Shown: positions 8,673-14,505 of the stretch, piece by piece | Layout: every line of letters starts with the position of its first letter | Position numbering within the stretch: the first letter of the stretch is position 1 | Assembly: GCA_001839685.1 (NCBI GenBank) | Contig: MLAK01000009.1 | Coordinates: 1-14,505 of the forward strand | DNA length: 14,505 nucleotides | Source of the DNA: Tritrichomonas foetus | Taxonomy: Eukaryota; Parabasalia; Tritrichomonadida; Tritrichomonadidae | Direction: 5' to 3' | The notes under the pieces: model-generated | The model's database searches: none | What the model saw: only the letters and a program-made list of their open reading frames with translations | What the model was told of the DNA's origin: nothing | Made by a program: the position numbers and the translations under genes

Positions 8673-8700
8673 TTTATATAATAATAAAAATATTAATTAA
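8673..8700 (-). promoter_or_regulatory. Class B promoter-like block
   Basis: Read on the minus strand, TTAATTAATATTTTTATTA is followed by TTATATAAAATG, so the TATA-like sequence runs directly into the start codon of the 8313-8672 gene. It aligns with the blocks upstream of 8956, 9256 and 11715. Confidence 0.55.
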
Positions 8701-8716
8701 AGATTATGTAAAAATC

Positions 8717-8956
8717 TTACTTTAAATAATGTTGCATTCCATTTTTTTCCCTTAACTCTTTAAAGAATCTACTATTACCTGAACGGAATTGTGACGGATT
8801 AGATGTTTTAATTATATTAATTATATTATATTTACCTGGATTAACAATTCTACTCTTCTCAGGTTGAAATGATGTTAATCCTTTACCTTGATTAACCCAA
8901 TCTTTAATTTCTTTTTTATCCATTGAATCTACATCACTTCGAATATTATGTTCCAT
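8717..8956 (-). CDS. EFKNW-family paralog 2, intact, 79 aa
   Basis: An intact frame from ATG 8956, whose start is fixed by the abutting TATAAATG of a class B block. It contains SMDKKEIKDWVNQGKG, which lines up with SMNKDEFKNW in the neighbour at 8313-8672, so it is likely a diverged third family member. It lacks the STESD...EIK ending. The rest is basic and Asn/Ser-rich (KYNIINIIKTSNPSQFRSGN) and may bind nucleic acid, which is a guess. It is the middle gene of three minus-strand paralogs with gaps of 24-45 bases, each with its own promoter-like block. Confidence 0.65.
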   Translation of the reverse strand: MEHNIRSDVDSMDKKEIKDWVNQGKGLTSFQPEKSRIVNPGKYNIINIIKTSNPSQFRSGNSRFFKELREKNGMQHYLK

Positions 8957-8984
8957 TTATACATAATTAAAAAACATTAATTAA
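8957..8984 (-). promoter_or_regulatory. Class B promoter-like block
   Basis: On the minus strand TTTAATTAATGTTTTTTAAT is followed by TATGTATAAATG. The TATAAATG overlaps the start at 8956. The upstream edge overlaps the stop codon of the preceding gene (8981-8983). Confidence 0.55.
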
Positions 8985-9256
8985 ATATCATAATCATCTG
9001 AGAAAGAAAAAACTTCTTCTTTCGGTTCTCTGTATTTGGCTTTTATTTCATTCACAACTCTTTCTGTTTCACCATCTGATTCAGTTGATGGTTCAATTCT
9101 ATAAAATCTCTCGCTATCTGCAGCTTCATTTGGTAAACATAATGATTGACGAACTCCTGCCATGAATTTACCATATTCTTGATCCTTAAACCAATTCTTA
9201 AATTCTGGTTTTGGCATTAAATAAACATAAAGTTCTTCATAATTTTTATTATTCAT
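8981..9256 (-). CDS. EFKNW-family paralog 3, intact, 91 aa
   Basis: An intact frame from ATG 9256 to TAA 8981-8983, with the start fixed by an abutting ATATAAAATG. It has MPKPEFKNWFKD near residue 14, then a 35-residue insert absent from paralog 1 that includes a short Cys-containing stretch. STESDGETERVVNEIK and an acidic Ser/Asp/Phe C-terminus follow. It is the first of the three tandem minus-strand paralogs. No signal peptide or membrane segment. No known family is recognised; the conserved EFKNW and STESDxETxRVxxEIK blocks define it. Confidence 0.7.
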   Translation of the reverse strand: MNNKNYEELYVYLMPKPEFKNWFKDQEYGKFMAGVRQSLCLPNEAADSERFYRIEPSTESDGETERVVNEIKAKYREPKEEVFSFSDDYDI

Positions 9257-9280
9257 TTTATATTAATTAAAAAAATTAAT
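9257..9280 (-). promoter_or_regulatory. Class B promoter-like block
   Basis: On the minus strand ATTAATTTTTTTAATTAATA runs into TATAAAATG at the start of the 8981-9256 gene. It lies back to back with the T-rich leader of the divergent plus-strand gene at 9305. Confidence 0.5.
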
Positions 9281-9304
9281 TTTCATTTCATTTTTTTTTT
9301 TATT

Positions 9305-9579
9305 ATGCAGTTGACACCAATTGTCAGACATCAATATTCAGACATCAATATTCAGAAATCTATACATACTTAAAATTTATATATAGGATTTCTGATGAAG
9401 AAATTATTGGAATTATTGTTGTCGGTAATGAATTTGCTAAGACAGCAATTGAAGATGTTAGAGAAGAATATGGATTGGATGATTTCGATATTAATATTAA
9501 CGAAGTGATAAAAGATATTGCACATTGGTATGTCGTTGAACAAAACTTGCACATCATTCAGAAAGAGTTATTGACATAA
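9305..9579 (+). pseudogene. SDEEI-family small gene frameshifted by a 14-bp duplication
   Basis: ATG at 9305 follows TTTCATTTCA and a long T-run, a degenerate class A leader. After about six codons the frame meets a 14-bp tandem duplication, reads out of phase and stops at a TAA near 9370. A second frame, open from the duplication to TAA 9577-9579, carries YRISDEEIIGIIVVGNEF and ends with AHWYVVEQNLHIIQKELL. The whole span is 275 bases; less the 14-base unit it is 261, exactly 87 codons, so the duplication alone accounts for the break. The SDEEI segment and a following KDI-x3-Y region resemble the next gene at 9628. Unknown function, helical and acidic. Confidence 0.7.
9325..9352 (+). repeat. 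14-bp tandem duplication
   Basis: CAGACATCAATATT occurs twice in direct succession at 9325-9338 and 9339-9352, followed by a partial third start (CAGA). Fourteen bases shift the frame by two and inactivate the host gene at 9305-9579. It looks like recent slippage or a filled double-strand break. Confidence 0.9.
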
Positions 9580-9609
9580 TAAGCCAAAACTAATTATAAT
9601 TTATTTCAA

Positions 9610-9627
9610 TTCACATCACTTTTATAA
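9610..9627 (+). promoter_or_regulatory. Hybrid class A/B promoter-like block
   Basis: TTCACATCACTTTTATAA runs directly into the ATG at 9628. It joins the CATCACTTTTAT core of class A with the TATAAATG ending of class B, which suggests the two classes are related or that this is a composite signal. Confidence 0.5.
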
Positions 9628-9908
9628 ATGGAAGATCTAAAGAAGCCTGTCATGGAAGTTGATGAAACAATATTCCAATTAGTTAAAAGAGATTACGATG
9701 TCTCAGATGAAGAAATTGATGCTATTCTTGTTTTAGCTCAACAATTATTTATTAAACAACAAGAGAAGATGCTGCTTCCTGAAGTTCTTGTAATTGCTCT
9801 AAGAGTTAAAATTGTCAAATTGCTAAAGACATTATCACACTCTACAAAATAGACAAGAATCCAGAAATCGTTGACTGAGTTCAAACATACTTAAAGTCCT
9901 TCGAGTAA
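9628..9908 (+). pseudogene. SDEEI-family small gene with frameshift and TGA
   Basis: Starts at ATG 9628 within TATAAATG. The first frame is open to TAA 9850-9852, but from about 9815 its C-terminus is unlike the rest. One base out of phase, a second frame gives AKDIITLYKIDKNPEIVD, reaches TGA 9876-9878, and continues in frame for nine codons to TAA 9906-9908. DVSDEEIDAILVLAQQLF near residue 25 and the KDI...Y segment resemble the gene at 9305. The protein is helical and acidic at its N-terminus, without membrane segments. No known family. Confidence 0.6.
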
Positions 9909-9980
9909 ACAATCAATTCAATTTTATATTATGAATATTATTCATTTTTATTCTAAAGATCAAGATATTCATTAATTACA

Positions 9981-10178
9981 ATGTTTGGTAAAACAACTTA
10001 TATGGTATCTGAAATAGATTGGTTAATACCAGAAGATAATGATATGTATAAACTAATTCATTATTTTGCTTCCAAATGTTAATGTATCGAAGAATTTAAT
10101 AATGAAGTTCATGAATTTCTCAGAGAAATGTATCAAAGTGATGAATTAAAAAAGAAATTATTCAAAATACTTGAATAA
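9981..10178 (+). pseudogene. Small acidic protein with one in-frame TAA
   Basis: A single frame of 66 codons from ATG 9981 to TAA 10176-10178, interrupted only by TAA at 10080-10082. Upstream is TTATTCATTTTTATTCT, a weak class A-like block about 25 bases before the start. Fragments are MVSEIDWLIPEDNDMYKLIH before the stop and EEFNNEVHEFLREMYQSDEL after it. Both sides share the acidic, helical composition of the neighbouring small genes, so the stop appears to interrupt a real gene. Unknown function. Confidence 0.55.
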
Positions 10179-10215
10179 ACAATTAATTATTTACATATTT
10201 TTTATTTCTCTTTAA

Positions 10216-10401
10216 ATGACTCAACCACCTAGATTCAGTCATATGTCTAATTACTTTGGAACAAATCCAGAACAGAATTTTGGTCCTCGTAAACCAGTGA
10301 AAAACAAAAGTAAATGTATGGATAAATTGTTAAAAAGAATTAAATGCGTGAAAGATCAAATCTCTGAAATAGAAAATGAATTATATAGACTTAAAGAATA
10401 A
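10216..10401 (+). CDS. MTQPPR tandem paralog 1, intact, 61 aa
   Basis: An intact frame behind TTTTTTATTTCTCTTTAAATG. It begins MTQPPR, has an Asn/Pro-rich middle, then a basic MDKLLKRIKCVKDQ and a short leucine-heptad helix (ISEIENELYRLKE). The N-terminus, the MDK-x2-KRI segment and the ending are shared with the next gene, with the same leader before both, so the pair arose by tandem duplication. The layout of a disordered head and a short coiled-coil tail suits a small DNA-condensing or virion protein; that is inference. Confidence 0.7.
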   Translation: MTQPPRFSHMSNYFGTNPEQNFGPRKPVKNKSKCMDKLLKRIKCVKDQISEIENELYRLKE

Positions 10402-10442
10402 AGTCATCAGTATTTTTATATTTTTATTTTATTTCTCTTTAA

Positions 10443-10667
10443 ATGACGCAACCACCAAGACGTGACAATGTTCCACCTTCAATCGAACGTCTTACAAATT
10501 TCATGGAAACACTTCCAGAGGATGCCATTACTCGTGTACCACCATCAAGAAATTTTTCAGCTCCTCGTAGACATATGGATAAAGCGTTTAAAAGAATCCG
10601 ATCTATGAAAGCTCAATTCGATGTATTAGAAGATGAATTATTTAAAATTAATGAATTTCTCACTTAA
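10443..10667 (+). CDS. MTQPPR tandem paralog 2, intact, 74 aa
   Basis: An intact frame whose leader TATTTCTCTTTAAATGAC matches that of the preceding gene, fixing the start. It begins MTQPPRRDNVPPS, carries an Arg/Pro-rich middle (ITRVPPSRNFSAPRRHMDK), then KRIRSMKAQFDVLEDEL. The MDK-x2-KRI-x3-K-x-Q and E-x-EL positions match the paralog at 10216-10401, while the middle is longer and more basic. The last 30 bases overlap the 3' end of the convergent minus-strand gene. Confidence 0.7.
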   Translation: MTQPPRRDNVPPSIERLTNFMETLPEDAITRVPPSRNFSAPRRHMDKAFKRIRSMKAQFDVLEDELFKINEFLT

Positions 10668-11113
10668 AGTTGTTGCAAAATCACTTCCGATTCTTCCATA
10701 AAAGAAATCATTTAAACAGTTTTCAACTTCTAAATGACTTAAATTTATTTTAGATAGTTGATGTTTCCATATTTTCAAATAAAAATCTGCTAATAATTTC
10801 TCAGTTATTTTATAAATCTTTTCATGCAACTCTTCTGAAGCTTTGGATATGAATTCATTATTAAAGTTTTAATAAATCCTTTAATTCAACTATTACTTTA
10901 TGATCGTAATAATAATCGATTACAATGATGGAAGTCATTCAACTTCTTTCAACAATATTTAAATCCATAGGGTTTTTCGAGTTCAATCACACAACTGTAT
11001 TTGAAAAACTAGAATTCCTCAGTTTAATAATTCATGACTTCGATACCGTCTTCTAAAACAACGAAACTGTTCTCTTCTCTGTTGAAAATATGAATCATAA
11101 TTCTATCTTCCAT
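10638..11113 (-). pseudogene. About 158-codon gene with three in-frame stops
   Basis: ATG 11113 sits behind ATCACTTCACATTTTTT, a minus-strand class A block. The first frame runs about 70 codons through TAA 11024-11026, TAG 11009-11011 and TGA 10949-10951 without an indel. Segments include MEDRIMIHIFNREENSFVVL and CVIELEKPYGFKY. Frame changes near 10915 and 10866 lead into a last open frame with LHEKIYKITEKLLADFYLKI and NCLNDFFYGRIGSDF, ending at TAA 10638. Three stops within 60 codons of otherwise coherent protein show clear decay, or recoding. No family recognised. Confidence 0.6.
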
Positions 11114-11151
11114 AAAAAATGTGAAGTGATAAATTATTTCATTTTTATTTT
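11114..11151. promoter_or_regulatory. Divergent class A promoter-like region
   Basis: These 38 bases separate two divergent starts. On the minus strand, TTATCACTTCACATTTTTT abuts the ATG at 11113. On the plus strand, ATTATTTCATTTTTATTTT abuts the ATG at 11152. It is the clearest case of the block being used in both orientations with almost no leader. Confidence 0.6.
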
Positions 11152-11516
11152 ATGTTTTTCTTTGCATTTGCCCTTGTTATTGCCATAAAATTCGAATATT
11201 ATACTGATATTTACATTCCGTGTAAAGTCAGTATCACGAATAGATTTAAAGAAATGGATCATTGAAACGCGTGTGGAAGAGGTACAAACAGCGCAGGTTC
11301 AATATATAGTTGTTTCATTTGTGAAGATGGTTATGATTTAGTTTATTGTGATAATAAAACATACTATTATTGTGAAAAGAGAATGTACCTGCTGCTACAC
11401 CACTTCCACCACCAACTGCAACTCCAAAAGTTACACCGTTGCAAGAAAATTGTCCACCATGTGTTTGTGATACAGCACTGAAGTCAAACACTGATCAACC
11501 AACAACAACAACTTAG
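11152..11516 (+). pseudogene. Cys-rich protein with hydrophobic N-terminus, broken
   Basis: ATG 11152 is directly preceded by a class A-like block. The N-terminus FFFAFALVIAI is a good signal peptide or membrane anchor. The next 70 codons are rich in Cys, Tyr and Asp with paired cysteines (CFICEDGYDLVYC, YYYC), suggesting a disulfide-bonded extracellular or virion-surface domain. The end is Pro/Thr-rich with CPPCVC and terminal threonines. Lesions are TGA at 11263-11265 and one frame change near 11383-11392. The stop is TAG 11514-11516. The spacing is loosely like small chitin-binding or other secreted Cys-rich domains, but I cannot assign one. It is the only element protein here with an export signal. 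Confidence 0.6.
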
Positions 11517-11715
11517 GTTTTATCATCTTCATTCTTTCAACAACTTCTAAGGTAATAGGATAATAAGCATGATAAAGATATTTAATATATCCAACAATAC
11601 TATCTATTATTTCATCGGCCTTTTGTGCTATCCAATCTATAGTATCAAATGATATTGTATAACCAACGAAATAATAAGCTCTCATAATATCCTTGATATT
11701 AAAATCACGATTCAT
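11431..11715 (-). CDS. Small unrecognised protein, 94 codons as read, 3' end uncertain
   Basis: Start ATG 11715 is fixed by an abutting class B block. The first 65 codons look like a genuine helical protein (AYYFVGYTISFDTIDWIAQK, DEIIDSIVGYIKYLYHAYYP). The last 28 codons (11431-11516) are antisense to the Pro/Thr-rich end of the 11152 gene. The run of leucines there is just the complement of that gene's low-complexity region. The true gene probably ends near 11515 after a lost stop or small indel, making the two genes convergent. No known family. Confidence 0.5.
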   Translation of the reverse strand: MNRDFNIKDIMRAYYFVGYTISFDTIDWIAQKADEIIDSIVGYIKYLYHAYYPITLEVVERMKMIKPKLLLLVDQCLTSVLYHKHMVDNFLATV

Positions 11716-11740
11716 TTTTACACTATTAAAAAAATTTTTT
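11716..11740 (-). promoter_or_regulatory. Class B promoter-like block
   Basis: On the minus strand, AAAAAATTTTTTTAATAG is followed by TGTAAAAATG at the start of the gene at 11715. A7/T7 form a palindrome. It is a weaker match to class B, with TGTAAAA replacing TATAAA, and lies between divergent starts at 11715 and 11768. Confidence 0.4.
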
Positions 11741-11767
11741 TAGACAATAGAATTTAATACTTCGTTT

Positions 11768-12055
11768 ATGCAAATTATAAAATTTGAAAGTTATACGGGT
11801 TGGTACCGAAGGGACCAACATGTAGAACTTTTTATAGATGATGATCAATTTCATTATAATGAGATACTAAAAATGATGAAATCATCTAAAGGTAATTTTG
11901 TTCTAATCAGATTGTTTTTCTTGAAGTTTCAGACATTATGATTTCTACACATATATTGTTCAAATGACACAACACCATATAAAGTTTCTTATAAGGGTTT
12001 TCGACGAGTTATAATTAAGATTGATATTCATTCTAGCTCTTTTCGACAATTCTAG
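11768..12055 (+). pseudogene. 95-codon protein with one in-frame TGA
   Basis: From ATG 11768 to TAG 12053-12055 there is one unbroken frame interrupted only by TGA 11939-11941. Before the stop it contains SYTGWYRRDQHVELFIDDDQ; after it come YCSNDTTPYKVSYKGFRRVI and IKIDIHSSSF. Both sides have the mixed beta-like, Tyr/Arg/Asp-rich make-up of one small domain. It is therefore likely a single gene with a point lesion or a read TGA, not a 57-codon protein. It sets the minimum right boundary of the element at 12.05 kb. No family recognised. Confidence 0.5.
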
Positions 12056-12081
12056 ATTTGAAATCTAAACTAATTGGGTTA

Positions 12082-13290
12082 TTATATTGTCATTTGATCA
12101 TTTAGCAATATTTTAAGAATTTCATTGTTGCATTTCAGAATAGAAAGAAGATCGAATGTCTGTAGTGTAATTGATGTTTTGTCTTGTCTGATGGTCTTTT
12201 TAATGATTGGGAAATTTCTTTCTAAATGAGAGTTATTGCTTAGTGCATTTAGTCATTCATGATAAAATTTCATCCAAGTCAGCAGATGCTTCTTCAATTT
12301 AGGAACTATTTCTTGAAATTTGCACCAATACTTTCCTTTACGAATATTAAATAAAGGATTGGATGATTCCATCCTTGAATAGAATCTAAAATATTCCAAA
12401 TTTGAAAGCAATCAAAGCAATTTCTTAGTGCAACAATAAATTTATACCACTATTTACATCACTTATAAAGGAGATAAGATAAAATGGAAATTGATGATTT
12501 TTGAGTTCTGTAATTGAGATAAATTCGACTGCTAACATGCTCCTAGTGTTTCTTTCATTGCATAAATCAGGGCTAAACAGTTGTATGGCATCTAGAAGAG
12601 AAAGGTATCACTATGAACGGATATCATGATTTTTTGATGTGTTTTCACATAACATATCATGGTATTAAAGCAGCTTTACAGTGAGCATTCCCCATAAAAT
12701 TTGTAGATTTTATAAAATCATACATATTATGACATTATAACTAGTTCTCTATTAGAAATATTATAAAAAAACCGTTTCCCATAGAACCTTGACATATGCA
12801 ATTATTTGAATCAGAGAAAGTGAAATCATTGTTGAACTCTAATCTATCTTAAAACATCAGAATAATAGACAAATGATTAATCAAAAGAAAGACAAAGATA
12901 AAGATTCACTTTTATAATTATGAAACCTGGAGGCTTCCTTTGAAACTTTCCTAATGAAAAATGCAGCATTTCACCTTGACTTGCATGTTGAAAATCCTCT
13001 GCTTGAATTTATTTCTAATTTGAAAAATTGAGGCAAGCTTTATTTCCATAATAGAAATGAGATATCATTTAAATGCTTGTCTATGAGTTTACATAATGAA
13101 TAAGCTGACAAATTCTTTTAAAGCCTTGTTGATCGAGTGATTCATCTTTCTTCTCAATTATTTTGATAAAATATGTAATGGTTTCTGAACTAATCGAGTT
13201 TTAATAATTATTTTGTAAATCATTTAAATCGAAGGAGAATGGGAATTTGCTGTTGTAGTTATAAAAATCAGATTTTTAAAATTTTATAGT
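12082..13290 (-). pseudogene. Heavily decayed minus-strand coding region
   Basis: On the minus strand a chain of protein-like open stretches runs from about 13290 to TAA 12082, changing frame and crossing stops. One frame around 13270-13083 includes PFSFDLNDLQNNY and IIEKKDESLDQQGFKRICQL. Another at 13083-12870 includes KLIDKHLNDISFLLWK. A third is open at 12607-12425 (SLLDAIQLFSPDLCNERNTR). The last, ATG 12372 to TAA 12082, is 97 codons with a single TGA at 12253-12255 (RKGKYWCKFQEIVPKLKKH). Composition is unlike chance AT-rich ORFs. It may be one dead gene of about 400 codons of the element, for instance the missing integrase or another transposon's protein, but no catalytic motif can be picked out. 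Confidence 0.35.
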
Positions 13291-14505
13291 AAATTCAATT
13301 TAATTTTCACAAAAATTCAATTAATTCAATTTATTTCTATAATATTTATTTTTTTCAATAAAAGCAGGTAATGGTACTGAAAATATGTCATAAAGTATTC
13401 AATAAATAAAACCAATTTTTGTTGATATAAACGTAGATTTATTTAATATTTTGAGGTATTAAAATATTGGAACTGATTTAAATTGAGAACAATAAGGAAA
13501 TAATTAATAATATTTGTTGAATCGAGCAATATTATTATCGATAATTAATTAAAATGAAAATCACTTTTAATTCATTACTTTCTTCTGGTCATTGTATATC
13601 CTCCATTAAATAACTTACATAAACATAGAATTAATGGGAATTCATTCGAATTTATTATCCCAACAATTATTATCAGGCTCCATTCATGAATTATTCGATA
13701 TTATTAAAAAACCCATTCTCTCAGCAATATCTGACCGGTGATAAAAATTAAAAAAATCCTTCTGGAGAAGAAATTTTCTAAAAATCAAGATTGTTTTAAA
13801 TAATGGTGAAGTGAATATATTCTATTTTAACTGCAAAGTCAAAAAGTGTTCCAAGTATAGTGAATGGACAAATAAAAGAAAGAACTGAAAAATCAGCAAA
13901 AAATAAATTTGAATTATTGATTGAATGCATAATACGGTTTATCCGACAAATTTATTTAATTTTTTCACTCAATTATTTCTTTGATTATCTCGTTTCACCC
14001 TTACAAAATGTCTGTTTTTGCCTTATCTTTTTCAATTAATTATTTGTGATTTATTTCAATATTCAATTCTTTCAAAAATACGTTCTCTTATCTATATTTC
14101 TTTCTTTCATGAATTTTCTTTTTCAGTCTATCCCTTTGATTTATGATTCTAGACTGATTCTTTTCTCTTTTTTTTATCTTCTTTGATTTTCAATAAATTT
14201 TTTTTGTCAAATTCACGAACATTTTCTCAAAAACTCGCAGTCAAAATTAACTTTTTGAATAATTTGAGAAAAAAAAATCGATCATCGTTTTGATCTCAAA
14301 AAGTACTTCCTTTATCAGTAATAAATACAAATGAAATATTCAAAATTCCGAATCCAATTTGTTCATTTCTGGAAAAAAGAGAATTGGTCACGTTTCAAAC
14401 GTGATGTTTCACTCTGCTTTTCTTCACAAGAAAAAGAATTTATATTGAGAGCACTATTTTCTCATACTGCATGGTCTATACTCTATATAATATAGTTACT
14501 TTAGA
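13291..14505. other. AT-rich flank, no supported gene
   Basis: Stops are dense in all frames and T/A runs are frequent. Two short coding-like stretches are noted on the plus strand (about 13634-13741, and 13746-13893 with YFNCKVKKCSKYSEW) but neither is long enough or started clearly enough to annotate. I see no promoter-like block of the element and no inverted copy of the left side, so this is probably host DNA. Confidence 0.5.

Noticed and set aside
9360..9557. Two minus-strand frames opposite the SDEEI gene
   Set aside because: They are antisense to a better supported plus-strand frame with paralogous motif and leader.
12456..12504. Plus-strand ACATCACTTATAAAGG followed by ATG at 12484
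   Set aside because: It resembles class A, but the frame after the ATG stops after six codons and the opposite strand looks more coding-like here.
13634..13893. Short plus-strand coding-like stretches, one with paired cysteines
   Set aside because: Each is under 50 codons, lacks a clear start or shared leader, and could arise by chance in this composition.
1..14505. Terminal inverted repeats of a complete Polinton-like element
   Set aside because: I compared the likely edges (about 2.0-2.4 kb with 12.0-13.3 kb, and the window ends) and found no long inverted match; the termini may be lost or outside the window.

Overview
The window is strongly AT-rich eukaryote-type DNA. At its centre, from about 2.2-2.4 kb to at least 12.06 kb, lies a decayed virus-like or Polinton-like DNA element. 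The flanks (1-2160 and beyond about 13.3 kb) are gene-poor, full of homopolymer runs, and show no operon, tRNA or rRNA that I can support. The host cannot be named from the sequence; an AT-rich invertebrate or protist genome would fit. The element differs in texture: small closely packed reading frames on both strands, mostly 60-350 codons, gaps of tens of bases, and recurring promoter-like blocks directly before start codons.

The only gene recognised by family is a broken family-B DNA polymerase of the protein-primed type (about 2394-3696, +). Motif B (KxxxNSCYG) and motif C (YQDTDS) are clear, but the gene is frameshifted, truncated at its 5' end, and seems to lack the catalytic motif-A segment. 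A 104-bp TTAA-flanked MITE sits in its 3' end. Next come plus-strand genes at 3975-5841, among them a long Gly/Pro-rich gene with an internal tandem duplication. A minus-strand block at 5868-7894 holds a 342-codon unrecognised protein that could be virion-related, a coiled-coil protein and a roughly 40-codon gene. From 7960 to 10667 are many very small genes with clear paralogy: three minus-strand genes sharing an EFKNW-like motif, a 'SDEEI' pair, and a tandem 'MTQPPR' pair. The right part (10638-12055) holds a decayed minus-strand gene, a Cys-rich protein with a hydrophobic N-terminus, and two further small genes. A weaker minus-strand coding-like region continues from 12082 to about 13290.

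Two promoter-like classes tie the genes together. Class A is AATCACTTCACTTTTTATTT or variants, about 5-40 bases before a start. Class B is a TTAATTAAT-T-rich block ending in TATAAA(A) that abuts the ATG, with almost no leader. Both imply one coordinated, virus-like transcription programme.

Most longer genes carry in-frame stops and one-base frameshifts, while many of the smallest are intact. This looks like an endogenised, decaying element, although uncorrected assembly errors or stop-codon reassignment should be excluded. I found no recognisable integrase, packaging ATPase, protease or terminal inverted repeats, so the element's boundaries and lineage remain open.
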